Below are positions 1 through 7,807 of a stretch of DNA of 43,226 bases, piece by piece. Under the pieces are notes generated by a model. The model saw only the letters and a program-made list of their open reading frames with translations, was not told where the DNA came from and searched no databases. The position numbers and the translations under genes are program-made. Location: positions 1 through 43,226 of the forward strand of contig JABWCA010000003.1 in the NCBI GenBank assembly GCA_013359345.1, in the 5' to 3' direction. Source of the stretch: Ignavibacteriaceae bacterium (lineage in GTDB: Bacteria; Bacteroidota; Ignavibacteria; Ignavibacteriales; Ignavibacteriaceae). Positions within the stretch are counted from its first letter, which is position 1; each line of letters opens with the position of its first letter.

Positions 1-345
1 AGCGGAGAACTTGCGCTTTGCGCATCCGCTGGTTCGCCTATTCGCTGCACCCTTTTAACACAGAACAATAAACCTTCTCTACAAACTGGCCGATGCCAAA
101 AACATCGCCCAGTTTTTTTATTGTTCGCCTTAAAACCCCGCGTTATGCGCGGGGATCAAAAAGCTCACGGAAACGGCTTTATCGTTCAGCAAAGCTAAAA
201 CGACAATGCTGCGCATTCGTGTGCTCGGCGCATCCTGCGCCGACCCCTTTGGGGTTGCTTACAAGCAGTCTTCGGCTCCTGCCTTCGACTCCGTTCGGCC
301 TTTGGCCGAGACGTAAAGCCACCCGCTTTGCGGGTGGTTGTTTAC
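1..345. repeat. Hairpin-rich non-coding island
   Basis: This stretch holds a string of GC-rich perfect inverted repeats, several with a TTT loop. At 1-30 an outer AGCGGA/TCCGCT stem encloses TGCGC-TTT-GCGCA. At 136-154 CCCCGCG pairs with CGCGGGG. At 225-243 TCGGCGCA pairs with TGCGCCGA around a 3-base loop. At 244-254 CCCC-TTT-GGGG is found, and at 295-309 TCGGCC-TTT-GGCCGA, which can be extended by three pairs with a bulged G. At 319-337 CCACCCGC-TTT-GCGGGTGG is followed by TTGTTT. The short open frames on both strands here read through the palindromes and do not look like proteins. The last hairpin could end a transcript arriving from outside the window. The island may be a dispersed repeat, but only one copy is visible here. 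Confidence 0.75.
319..344 (+). terminator. Terminator-like hairpin at the end of the hairpin island
   Basis: An 8-bp perfect GC-rich stem (CCACCCGC/GCGGGTGG) with a TTT loop can be extended by a G-T and an A-T pair. It is followed by TTGTTT on the plus strand. It would suit termination of a plus-strand transcript arriving from the left. It is also simply the last hairpin of the island. Confidence 0.45.
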
Positions 346-450
346 TCTCACATCTGTTATAACCCAAAATACTTTGTTTGACCGCTGAAACAGGCGATAG
401 ATAAATAATACATAAATAAAAAAAATTCAATATGTTACATTGACACTTAG

Positions 451-528
451 CTTGTTTTTGAGTATGATAAAAATTATATCAAGCTCATAAAAGCCGGCTC
501 TTATCAGATCACCCGCGAAGATTTCCAG
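451..528 (+). other. In-frame 5' extension of the PilM/PilN-like gene with no start codon
   Basis: The frame of the gene starting at 529 stays open back to a TAG at 448-450. These 26 codons translate to a protein-like stretch containing VFEYDKNYIKLIKAG, which resembles the first beta strands of PilM/GspL actin-like domains (a G-D-x-G-x-x-x-I-K-L-type start). No ATG, GTG or TTG occurs in frame between 451 and 528. Either the gene starts at an unusual codon, or its true 5' end was lost or shifted at the junction with the hairpin island, or translation starts at 529 and leaves this conserved-looking part unused. Confidence 0.6.
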
Positions 529-1905
529 ATGCAGATTGATGAATCTGTGAAACTTGATGGTGATATGAGCTTTCAGGGCGGGCCCACAGTTGAAGAAGAA
601 ATTATTGCGGCACCGCACCAGACCTCCTTTGATGAAGTTTATGTGAGATCCGTTAACAGTGTCCTGATCGGTATGGATTTCAGAAAGACTGAATTCATTC
701 CTGTGCTTACCGAACCAAACATTACATTCCAGTTCAATGATGACAGTCAGGATGCAGGCAAGAAAAAGAAGAAAAAGAAAAGCCAGTACTTAAAGAATAC
801 ATTTCAGTTTGCCAATCAGAATCAGTGTACTGTTCTCCCCTCCGGAGATATAGGATACATCACCCTTATTGAAAAGCTGGCAAGATATAATCTTGAAAAA
901 GATTTCAAAATGCCGGCTGTCAAATCGGCCGATCTTTCCCTCTACTACTATGTGAATGAGCATTTTAATTTCAGTGAAACTGATCATGTGCTTATTTTCT
1001 ATATGGGTAAAGAGTACAGCCGCATGCTGTTCTGCCAGAATAATGCCCTTATTCACATCTCCCCTATGTTAAATATCGGGAAAACAAACAGCGGCACTTA
1101 TGATGTGTTTGCATCAAAGATTCTCCTTGAAATGGAGAACGGTGAGATTCCTAAAATAGACAACATTATTCTCTGCGGTGAAGATACTTCAGAAGAGTTT
1201 GTATTCACTTTAAGATCATTTTTCCCTGAGAGCAGAATTTCAGGGCTTGATTTCCCTGTAATTGATCTGACTGCCATACCTGACCCCGATCTTATTGATA
1301 ATCTTTCTGCTTATTCAATCCCCATATCGGTTGCATATGAGCATCATAAAGAAGTCTACGGCAATTACTCTGCGGGGATAAACCTTCTTTCAAAAGAAAT
1401 TCTTGAGCGCCAGAAAGCTTTCCCTGTTGCATGGCACGGATATATTGTAATCCTGCTGATTTTTATGGCAGGCTATTATCTTTCGGGCAACTTTTTCGAT
1501 AATACAAGAAAACTGAACAAACTTTCTTCAGAACTTGCAGAAGCCAAGGCGCTTGAAAGAAAAAACAAGGATCTCCTTGCACAGATTTCAGATTTTCAGG
1601 GAAGAATACGCGGCTTTGATGAAACCCAGGTTATGCTTGATACCCTTGCTGTTGGAGCCGGCCAGTGGAACAGATTATTTAATGAAACCTCAGTTTTTGT
1701 GACCGGCAATAAGAATCTCTGGCTTACAGCGCTGAAAACCTCTGAAGATAAAATGGCTTTTCAGCTTGAGGGATATTCACTGAATAAAGATGTGCTTACA
1801 GCTTTTACAGAATCATTTAAATCGGCAGAACTTAAGACTGTTACAACCGATAAGATTCAGAATAAAAATGTTTACAAATTCACTTTAATAGTTCAGGCTT
1901 TTTAG
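529..1905 (+). CDS. PilM-PilN-like fusion (GspL-like) inner-membrane assembly protein
   Basis: The product is 458 residues from the first ATG. Residues 1-290 look like the cytoplasmic actin-like domain of PilM/GspL, with NIILCGE (212-218) in the position of the glycine-rich phosphate motif, and a run of seven lysines at 78-84. One membrane segment follows at about 303-320, then a coiled coil (325-360) and a small alpha/beta C-terminal domain of PilN type (380-458). A single chain therefore appears to do the work of PilM plus PilN, as GspL does in type II secretion. The gene lies 4 bases before the PilO/PilP-like gene and two genes before a secretin, so all three probably form one envelope-spanning complex for a pilus or secretion machine. 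No ATPase or pilin is visible, and these may lie to the left. The fold assignment rests on pattern and context, since overall identity to known families is low. The start is doubtful (see 451-528). Confidence 0.65.
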   Translation: MQIDESVKLDGDMSFQGGPTVEEEIIAAPHQTSFDEVYVRSVNSVLIGMDFRKTEFIPVLTEPNITFQFNDDSQDAGKKKKKKKSQYLKNTFQFANQNQCTVLPSGDIGYITLIEKLARYNLEKDFKMPAVKSADLSLYYYVNEHFNFSETDHVLIFYMGKEYSRMLFCQNNALIHISPMLNIGKTNSGTYDVFASKILLEMENGEIPKIDNIILCGEDTSEEFVFTLRSFFPESRISGLDFPVIDLTAIPDPDLIDNLSAYSIPISVAYEHHKEVYGNYSAGINLLSKEILERQKAFPVAWHGYIVILLIFMAGYYLSGNFFDNTRKLNKLSSELAEAKALERKNKDLLAQISDFQGRIRGFDETQVMLDTLAVGAGQWNRLFNETSVFVTGNKNLWLTALKTSEDKMAFQLEGYSLNKDVLTAFTESFKSAELKTVTTDKIQNKNVYKFTLIVQAF

Positions 1906-1909
1906 GCTG

Positions 1910-2809
1910 ATGAATAAAAAACTAAAAAACTCTCTGATTTTGCTTGGTGTGCTGGCCGGATTGTTTATTATCTGGGCAATCACCTATTTTGTGTTCCAGA
2001 GACCCAAAATTAATAAGGCGACAATAGAGATACAGAAGCTGAAAAGAGAAAACGCAAACTGGGATACCACACAACTCAGGCTGCAGCTTGACAGCCTTCA
2101 GGCCAGATTTTTAGTGATCGACTCATTGTTATCGGCGCGTAAGTATAATGTTCCGCATGAAATTCATCAGGCAAAGTTCTTTCAGTTTGTGAATGAACAC
2201 AGCAGATCGTTCGGCAATCTTTCATTTGTAAACGTGGAATATCAGGGTATTAATCAGGAAAATGCCTTCAGATATCACACATACAATGTTACCGGCAAGG
2301 CGTCTTTCTCTGAAATATTCACTCTGCTGTATGCAATTGAGGAAAGCAAGGAAATCAAAAAACTTAAACTTGCGGAGTTTTCTGCAAGCACAGAGTTTGA
2401 CGAAAATAAAATCGCTTTTTATCTTGTCAACTTTGTACTCCAGGTGGGAGTGTACTATTTTGATGATACCAGATTTGAAGCTTCTAAATTTTATGAAAAT
2501 GATCTGAGAGCTCCGGGAGTTGCAAATCTTTATTATCCGTTGCTCAGGGCTGATATTGAACCCAATATATATAATCTTCTTGAGGTTCAGAATGCCAAAC
2601 TTCTTGCCATACTCCCCGATGGCGCTTTCCTTGTGAATGACAAGGGTGAATCATACCTGCTCAGAGAGGGAGATGAAGTTTATCTTGGTTATCTTACAAA
2701 AATTGACAGGAAGAAAAGTAAGGTTTATTTTGTGCTGAATAAAGGCGGAATAATTGAAAATGTAGTACTTGATCTACCGTCACAAAATTCTTCCAAGGAG
2801 AAGAGATGA
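1910..2809 (+). CDS. PilO-PilP-like fusion inner-membrane protein
   Basis: This 299-residue protein has a membrane segment at about 9-29, a periplasmic coiled coil at 38-75, and an alpha/beta region (90-170) of the kind found in PilO/GspM. The last 75 residues contain AKLLAILPDGAFLVND, then a G-x-x-Y-x-x-x-x-G-D-x-V-x-x-G-Y pattern. That is the beta-rich homology region of PilP/GspC, which contacts the secretin. It would thus link the inner-membrane platform to the outer-membrane channel. The gene starts 4 bases after the upstream gene, and its TGA overlaps the ATG of the secretin gene, so the three are one transcription unit. Domain names are inferred from pattern and neighbourhood. A plain PilO-like protein with an extra C-terminal beta domain is the alternative. 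Confidence 0.6.
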   Translation: MNKKLKNSLILLGVLAGLFIIWAITYFVFQRPKINKATIEIQKLKRENANWDTTQLRLQLDSLQARFLVIDSLLSARKYNVPHEIHQAKFFQFVNEHSRSFGNLSFVNVEYQGINQENAFRYHTYNVTGKASFSEIFTLLYAIEESKEIKKLKLAEFSASTEFDENKIAFYLVNFVLQVGVYYFDDTRFEASKFYENDLRAPGVANLYYPLLRADIEPNIYNLLEVQNAKLLAILPDGAFLVNDKGESYLLREGDEVYLGYLTKIDRKKSKVYFVLNKGGIIENVVLDLPSQNSSKEKR

Positions 2810-4044
2810 TGAAAAAAGTTTTTTATTTTCTTCTGATTATATTTTTAACAAACAGTGTATATGCCCAGCGTGATATTGAAAAAATGCTTGAAGGCTCATA
2901 TTCACCCGATGAAATTATTACTATTTCTCAGTATATAAGTTACGACAAAGCCATTGAACTGCTCAGTAAGGTTTCTGAGAAAGTGGCCGGTAAAAAGATT
3001 GTTTCTCAGATTGAATCACAATCACCCATCGGGGTTGATCTTGTCAGTTTTCCTTACAAAAAAGCATTGCTTGTCATAGTTCAGTTGTTTGGTTATGTTT
3101 ATGAAGAACAGCCTGATGTGATTGTGGTTAAAAAACCTGTTGTGACAAAAGAAGCTGAACCCAAAGATAAAGAAACCTATGCAGCCGTTAACAGCAGACA
3201 GGTTAAAATAAGTGCTGTGTTCTTTGAAACAGATGATGCCGCATTGCGTGAAAGAGGCATCAACTGGAAATTCCTCCTTTCAGGTTCAGACAAGAACTAC
3301 GGCATAGACCTGAGAACTTTTGGTGAAGTTGAACAGGGTTCAACCACGGTTCCGAATGATTTCAAGCTGAATGCCGACTGGAAATTTGACCTCGGTGAAT
3401 TTGCCGGCGATGCTGTTTCCCTGTTCCGTTTTTTTGAGAGCGAAAACCTGGGCGAGATTATTGCACAGCCTTCAGTTACCGTAAGAGACAAGGAGAAAGG
3501 AAGAATTCAGATCGGTTCTGATTATTCAATTAAGCAGAGAGATTTTGCGGGTAACGTTACTGATCAGTTTTTCTCAACCGGTTCTATAATCGAAGTAACG
3601 CCATACATATACAAAGAAAATGATATAGATTATGTACTTCTTAATCTTACCGTTGAAAGAAGTTCTGCGTTTCCCGGTGAAGTATCAACCGAAATCAGGA
3701 AAACAAGCGCTAAAACAAACGTACTTATGCTTGATGGTTCTGAGACGGTGATAGGAGGGCTTTACATCACGGATGAGGCAGTTGTAAGAACAGGAATACC
3801 GTTTTTAAAGGATTTACCCTGGTGGGTGCTGGGAATCAGATATCTCACCGGCAGTGACCGTATTCAGATGACAAAAAAAGAAATTATTATTGTTATCCGT
3901 GCTGAGCTGCTGCCCACTTTAGAGGAGCAAAAAAATATGCTGCTCAAAAAAGATGCATTAAAAGATAAAATTCAGGAACATCGTGATACTTATAACAAGG
4001 TTAAAGAGAGTTCCCCTAATTATAACCCCGAAGAAATTAAATAA
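2806..4044 (+). CDS. Short secretin (PilQ/GspD family) outer-membrane channel
   Basis: The 412-residue product starts with a signal peptide (cleavage after about residue 20, VYAQ). An STN/N0-like domain follows at about 45-105, then the secretin domain at about 130-385. Clear secretin landmarks are IAQPSVTVRDKE, the IEVTPYIY strand, the VIGGLY motif followed by GIPFLKDLPWWV, and the closing KKEIIIVIRAELLP. Secretins form multimeric outer-membrane pores. This one is short because it lacks the usual several N1/N2 ring domains between N0 and the barrel. The start overlaps the preceding stop (ATGATG), with AAGGAG at 2795-2800 as ribosome site; either of the two adjacent ATGs could serve. A charged tail of about 40 residues follows the secretin domain. 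Confidence 0.85.
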   Translation: MMKKVFYFLLIIFLTNSVYAQRDIEKMLEGSYSPDEIITISQYISYDKAIELLSKVSEKVAGKKIVSQIESQSPIGVDLVSFPYKKALLVIVQLFGYVYEEQPDVIVVKKPVVTKEAEPKDKETYAAVNSRQVKISAVFFETDDAALRERGINWKFLLSGSDKNYGIDLRTFGEVEQGSTTVPNDFKLNADWKFDLGEFAGDAVSLFRFFESENLGEIIAQPSVTVRDKEKGRIQIGSDYSIKQRDFAGNVTDQFFSTGSIIEVTPYIYKENDIDYVLLNLTVERSSAFPGEVSTEIRKTSAKTNVLMLDGSETVIGGLYITDEAVVRTGIPFLKDLPWWVLGIRYLTGSDRIQMTKKEIIIVIRAELLPTLEEQKNMLLKKDALKDKIQEHRDTYNKVKESSPNYNPEEIK

Positions 4045-4055
4045 GGGATCTGGCT

Positions 4056-4418
4056 ATGGAATCAATACTCATAGTGGATGATGATACTTCGATAAGAATG
4101 GTTTTAAGAGAGGAACTGGAAGAAGTGGGTTACACTGCAATGGCGGTGGATTCTGCTGATGCAGCTCTTAATTTCATTGATAACGATAACCCTATTGATC
4201 TGATCCTCCTGGACCTTAAGATGCCGAACAAAGACGGCTTTTATTTCCTGGAGGAGCTGAACAGACGAAAGAAAAGCATTAAGGTAATTGTGCTTACCGG
4301 ATATGCTGATATTGCGAGTGCCATAAAATCTGCAAAGCTTGGTGCCGCAGATTTTATAACAAAACCATACGACCTGGATGAACTGATTGTTTCAATCAGA
4401 AAAGTGCTGCATATGTAG
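4056..4418 (+). CDS. Stand-alone response regulator receiver (CheY-like)
   Basis: This 120-residue protein consists only of a receiver domain. The acidic pocket is D8-D9-D10, the phospho-acceptor is D53 in LILLDLKMP, the switch threonine is T81 and the conserved lysine is K103 in TKPYD. There is no output domain, so it must act through protein contacts or a phosphorelay. It lies 11 bases after the secretin gene and probably shares its transcript. The hybrid kinase on the opposite strand ends only 3 bases away. That kinase, or its receiver, is a natural candidate partner, and the secretin complex a candidate target; both are inferred from position only. Confidence 0.92.
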   Translation: MESILIVDDDTSIRMVLREELEEVGYTAMAVDSADAALNFIDNDNPIDLILLDLKMPNKDGFYFLEELNRRKKSIKVIVLTGYADIASAIKSAKLGAADFITKPYDLDELIVSIRKVLHM

Positions 4419-4421
4419 CTT

Positions 4422-5531
4422 TCAGGGGCGGGTCAGTGAATCTGCAAGCACCTCAAGCAGATTATCAAATTCATAAGGTTTTAATAACATTTTTGTCACC
4501 ATCTTTTTCTCTTCCTCAGTCAATGTTGCCTGCGCAAATGTACCTGAGGTAAGAATAATCGGCAAAGTCTGATTAGTTTCCCTGATAATTTTAATACAAT
4601 TTATCCCGTCAATCCCGGGCATTTTATAATCAATGATGAGCAGATCCGGCAGTTTTCCGCCGTTTATCTCATCAAGCAGTGATGTTCCGTTAACAAAGCT
4701 TTTCACTTCATATCCCACTGACTGCAGCAGCTCTGCAAGAATATTCCGGAGATCTTTTTCATCTTCGGCAAGAAATATCAGTTCACCGTTTCCGTCGGGA
4801 CTCGTCCTTTCCTGATATTCGCTGCCGCCGTAAGGAAGTAAAATTTCAAACGTGGTGCCGTCACCCGGCTTGCTCGTAACTCTTAAGCCGGCTGAATGGT
4901 CTGTAATGCACTCTGCAACCGATGCAAGGCCGAAACCGCCTTTGCGTGATCTCACCTTTGTGGTGAAATTCGGCTGAAAGATTTTATCGATTATTTCGGG
5001 ACTTATACCTTTTCCGCTGTCAGATATTTTGAGAGATATGTATCTTCCCGGTGTGATTGAAGCCGTAACAGTCTTTATGTGGCCGGTTATCTGAACAAAC
5101 TCTGCCGAAATAAGCACAGAACCGTTGCCTTCAATTGCTTCAATACCGTTTATCCCTATATTCATCAGAGCCCTGAAGATATCATCATAAACTCCCTCAA
5201 AAACCATATCAGGGGTTATTGTATCTGTAACATGAACACTTACTTCGCCGGGTCTCAGGTTGGCAAGACTTCCCGATAGATCCCTGATTAAATCTTTAAG
5301 GGTGATCCTGATCTTTTTTCTCTTATTTTCACGGTTTATGTTTAAAATCGATTCTGATAAGTAAAACGCTTTATTTATATTAGAATCCAGAGTATGAATT
5401 AACTCAAGGATTTCTGTATCCTCCTGTAGCTTACGCTTCAGCAGGTGGGTTGTTGATTTTAAAACCGTTACGATATTATGAAGATCGTGTGCAAGCGGAT
5501 TTATTTTTTCCAGTTCTTTTTCTGAATTCAT
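4422..5531 (-). CDS. Hybrid sensor histidine kinase with C-terminal receiver
   Basis: The product is 369 residues with no membrane segment and no recognisable sensor domain. Residues 5-65 form the dimerisation/phospho-acceptor helices, with H15 in LAHDLHN as the likely acceptor. The ATP-binding domain follows, with N124/N128 in the N box, DSGKGI at 171-176 as the G1 box and GGFGLA at 198-203 as the G2 box. A receiver domain occupies about 250-369, with D257-E258, D301 in LIIDYKMP and K351. The kinase therefore starts almost directly with its H box, so input must come from a partner protein. It converges on the CheY-like gene and is divergent from the gene at 5583, with 51 bases between their starts. 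Confidence 0.9.
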   Translation of the reverse strand: MNSEKELEKINPLAHDLHNIVTVLKSTTHLLKRKLQEDTEILELIHTLDSNINKAFYLSESILNINRENKRKKIRITLKDLIRDLSGSLANLRPGEVSVHVTDTITPDMVFEGVYDDIFRALMNIGINGIEAIEGNGSVLISAEFVQITGHIKTVTASITPGRYISLKISDSGKGISPEIIDKIFQPNFTTKVRSRKGGFGLASVAECITDHSAGLRVTSKPGDGTTFEILLPYGGSEYQERTSPDGNGELIFLAEDEKDLRNILAELLQSVGYEVKSFVNGTSLLDEINGGKLPDLLIIDYKMPGIDGINCIKIIRETNQTLPIILTSGTFAQATLTEEEKKMVTKMLLKPYEFDNLLEVLADSLTRP

Positions 5532-5582
5532 CAGACTGATGCAACTTCCGGGTATTTTTTCTTAAAATAATATTATTCTGAC

Positions 5583-6119
5583 ATGGACCCCATAAATTTA
5601 CTGTTTCTCGTAAATCTTATTGTGCTTTTTTCCGCCAGTTTCGGCTCGGCAAAAGGTTCCTTAAAAAGCGGAATCTCATCCGTTGTTCAGAGGCCCGTAA
5701 CATGGCTTCAGAAAACACCTCCTAACATTTTAGCCCTTGTAACACTGCTGCAGATTGCCGGAGTTTTCGGGTTTGCAGTGCATGCTTCATTTATTTCTGA
5801 AGAATACCTTGTCCCCAGGGTTATCCTTCTCCTCCTTTATTTTTTATTTTCATGGCTTCAGGTATTAGCGGTTAAAAACCTTGGGACAAACTACAGTCAG
5901 GATATCGTAATTCTCAAAGGACATCAGCTTGTGAAAAAGGGGTTATACCGGTTTCTGAATCATCCGCAGTACCTATTTCAGCTGCTTGCTGATCTGACAG
6001 CCGGGTTGGTGCTGGCAAGTTATCCCGTGCTGTTTATTACCCTGTTTATCTCCCTGCCTGTGCTAGTTCTGAGAGCGAAAGCGGAAAACAGACTTCTTGC
6101 AGGTTATTTCCGCAACTGA
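5583..6119 (+). CDS. Isoprenylcysteine methyltransferase-like (ICMT/PEMT family) membrane protein
   Basis: This 178-residue protein has about four or five membrane segments (5-20, 50-70, 78-98, 140-165). The C-terminal half has the family signature: LGTNYSQD, then KKGLYRFLNHPQYLFQL, then RAKAENRLL. The motif containing R, NHP and Y, followed later by an E-x-x-L helix, is the SAM-binding part of this methyltransferase superfamily. Bacterial members act on small lipid or isoprenoid substrates, mostly unknown. It is shorter than many members and the substrate cannot be read from the sequence. It stands alone on the plus strand between two minus-strand genes. Confidence 0.75.
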   Translation: MDPINLLFLVNLIVLFSASFGSAKGSLKSGISSVVQRPVTWLQKTPPNILALVTLLQIAGVFGFAVHASFISEEYLVPRVILLLLYFLFSWLQVLAVKNLGTNYSQDIVILKGHQLVKKGLYRFLNHPQYLFQLLADLTAGLVLASYPVLFITLFISLPVLVLRAKAENRLLAGYFRN

Positions 6120-6140
6120 GCCAGGCAAACGCAGTTGCTT

Positions 6141-6192
6141 TTAATTCCGGAATTAATTACTGCCTCTCTAATGCTGCCGGTTTAAAGGCAGC
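6141..6192. terminator. Palindrome and bidirectional terminator between convergent genes
   Basis: Between two convergent genes lies a 16-base perfect palindrome, TTAATTCCGGAATTAA (6141-6156). A hairpin follows, GCTGCC (6173-6178) pairing with GGCAGC (6187-6192) around an AT-rich loop. A bidirectional termination role is likely from position. Neither structure has a long T tract. Confidence 0.5.
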
Positions 6193-6204
6193 CGTATTAA
6201 ACTT

Positions 6205-7605
6205 TTATCTCACTCTGCCTGTAATGCTCAGGCTTCCTTTGCCGTTATCACCGGTGGTTGAGATTTTGACTGCCACATTTCTTAGTGTGGCCGATGTATC
6301 ATTATCAAAAAGGAAAAATGAAAACTGTGTCCATGCAGGGCTCTGAGTATCAGGTAACTCAACATCAGTATCACCTGATAACTTAATGTTATCACCTTCA
6401 ACACTCACTTTAATTGAAGTACCGCCTGTAAGGGGATTCCCGTTCTGATCTGAGACAAGATAACTGAACGACTGCCCGCCGCCGTTGGGTATATCAAACG
6501 ATGTCGGGATCACTGACATAACGGGTGTGCCAGAGAAAAGGACAAGGCATTCCCTGCTGATAGTAGCCTGATTTTCATTTGCTGTTGTTGCTGTGATTGT
6601 TGCAAAGCCGTTGCCGAATACCGGATGAACGGGTCTCGGGTATCCTGAAATTATGGGGACGCTTCCCGTGCCAAGCTCTGACGTTCTTACAGATCCTTCA
6701 ATTATGCCGCCTGTTGTCGTGAAATAGACCGATGTGCCCGTTCTCACGGGATTTGCATATTTATCACCAACAAGAACATTCAGGTCTGTTGAATTACCGA
6801 AAATATCCCAGCCTGCAATGTTCAGCAGCGTGGGGTAAAGAGAAAAGTGTGCCAGATCAGGCAGCCCGCCGTGTATTGAAACCGCTACGGGCAATGATGA
6901 AAGAGTATCGCTTGTTCTGATAACTTTTGCCAGAATCTGGACCGAGCCTGCTCTTGTTCCTGAAGTCAGGACACATGAAACTCTTCCGGCAGCATCTGTT
7001 TTAACAGTGAGCGGAGTTACTGAGAGACCTCCACCGGGGTTTGAGGCAACCGAAAACAATACATCAACTGCATTAACCAGATTCAGCGGAATGCCGCTCG
7101 AATCCACAACCTCGAACTCAAGCATCAGCTGTTCAATATCACCGCTTCCTCTTATCCCTATTTTGGGCAAAGAGGTTGTCACAAGATAAATTGCAGCCGG
7201 GTATCTCTTTGAATTTGTATTGGTGGCAATATTTTTAACTTTCAGCTGTGATGCCTCAACGGTTCTTCCGGCTGTGGCAAATACTTCGGTAGTATCACCC
7301 AGATAGCCTTCTTTAAGCGCTATAACCACAAGGTCTTTTCCGCTTGAAATTTCAAACTTCAGTGAATAATAGCCGTTTGCATCTGTATAAGTGCTGAGGT
7401 TGATTGAAGAATCACGAGAGTCTTTTGCCCTCACGTTGATGGCAGCATTAGAAACTCCTGAACCGCTGTTAAAATCAACCACCTGGCCGGCAACAGTCAC
7501 TTCCCCTTTACCTGAGGGGTCAACCGGATTTGATGAGGAATCGGATTTTTTGCATCCTGTAATAATCAATAAGACAGGAATTATTGTAAGAATTAACTTT
7601 TTCAT
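6205..7605 (-). CDS. Lipoprotein with carboxypeptidase-regulatory-like and Ig-like domains
   Basis: The 466-residue product has a lipoprotein signal peptide with lipobox ITGC (C18). A Ser/Pro-rich spacer follows, then a carboxypeptidase-regulatory-like beta sandwich (about 35-115) containing GQVVDFNSGSGVSNAAI and TDANGYYSL. The rest consists of Big_1/invasin-like Ig repeats, seen as V-x-x-K-T-D-A-A-G-R-V, then DKYANPVRTGTSVYFTT and SDQNGNPLTGGTSI. It is most likely anchored in the outer membrane as a surface or adhesion-type protein. No catalytic motif is seen. About 200 bases separate it from the next gene upstream, so it probably has its own promoter. Confidence 0.8.
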   Translation of the reverse strand: MKKLILTIIPVLLIITGCKKSDSSSNPVDPSGKGEVTVAGQVVDFNSGSGVSNAAINVRAKDSRDSSINLSTYTDANGYYSLKFEISSGKDLVVIALKEGYLGDTTEVFATAGRTVEASQLKVKNIATNTNSKRYPAAIYLVTTSLPKIGIRGSGDIEQLMLEFEVVDSSGIPLNLVNAVDVLFSVASNPGGGLSVTPLTVKTDAAGRVSCVLTSGTRAGSVQILAKVIRTSDTLSSLPVAVSIHGGLPDLAHFSLYPTLLNIAGWDIFGNSTDLNVLVGDKYANPVRTGTSVYFTTTGGIIEGSVRTSELGTGSVPIISGYPRPVHPVFGNGFATITATTANENQATISRECLVLFSGTPVMSVIPTSFDIPNGGGQSFSYLVSDQNGNPLTGGTSIKVSVEGDNIKLSGDTDVELPDTQSPAWTQFSFFLFDNDTSATLRNVAVKISTTGDNGKGSLSITGRVR

Positions 7606-7807
7606 GGTTCAGAGTAATCTGTTTTTAGTTATGTTAATTTAAGCCACTTTCAGATAAAATGCTTTGACAGGTTTCACAGTCAATTTAACCATTAAATTAT
7701 TATTCAACTTAATTAAATTTACTGAATATTTAAAGCATTGCGATGCCTGATAATCAATTATTACCCGTTAACACCAACTTTTAACACTTATCTTCACTTT
7801 ACTCCGG

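Noticed and set aside
93-362. 89-codon plus-strand frame and an 83-codon minus-strand frame through the first 430 bases
   Set aside because: Both read through the palindromes, are rich in Arg/Pro/Ser, lack domain-like patterns and overlap each other.
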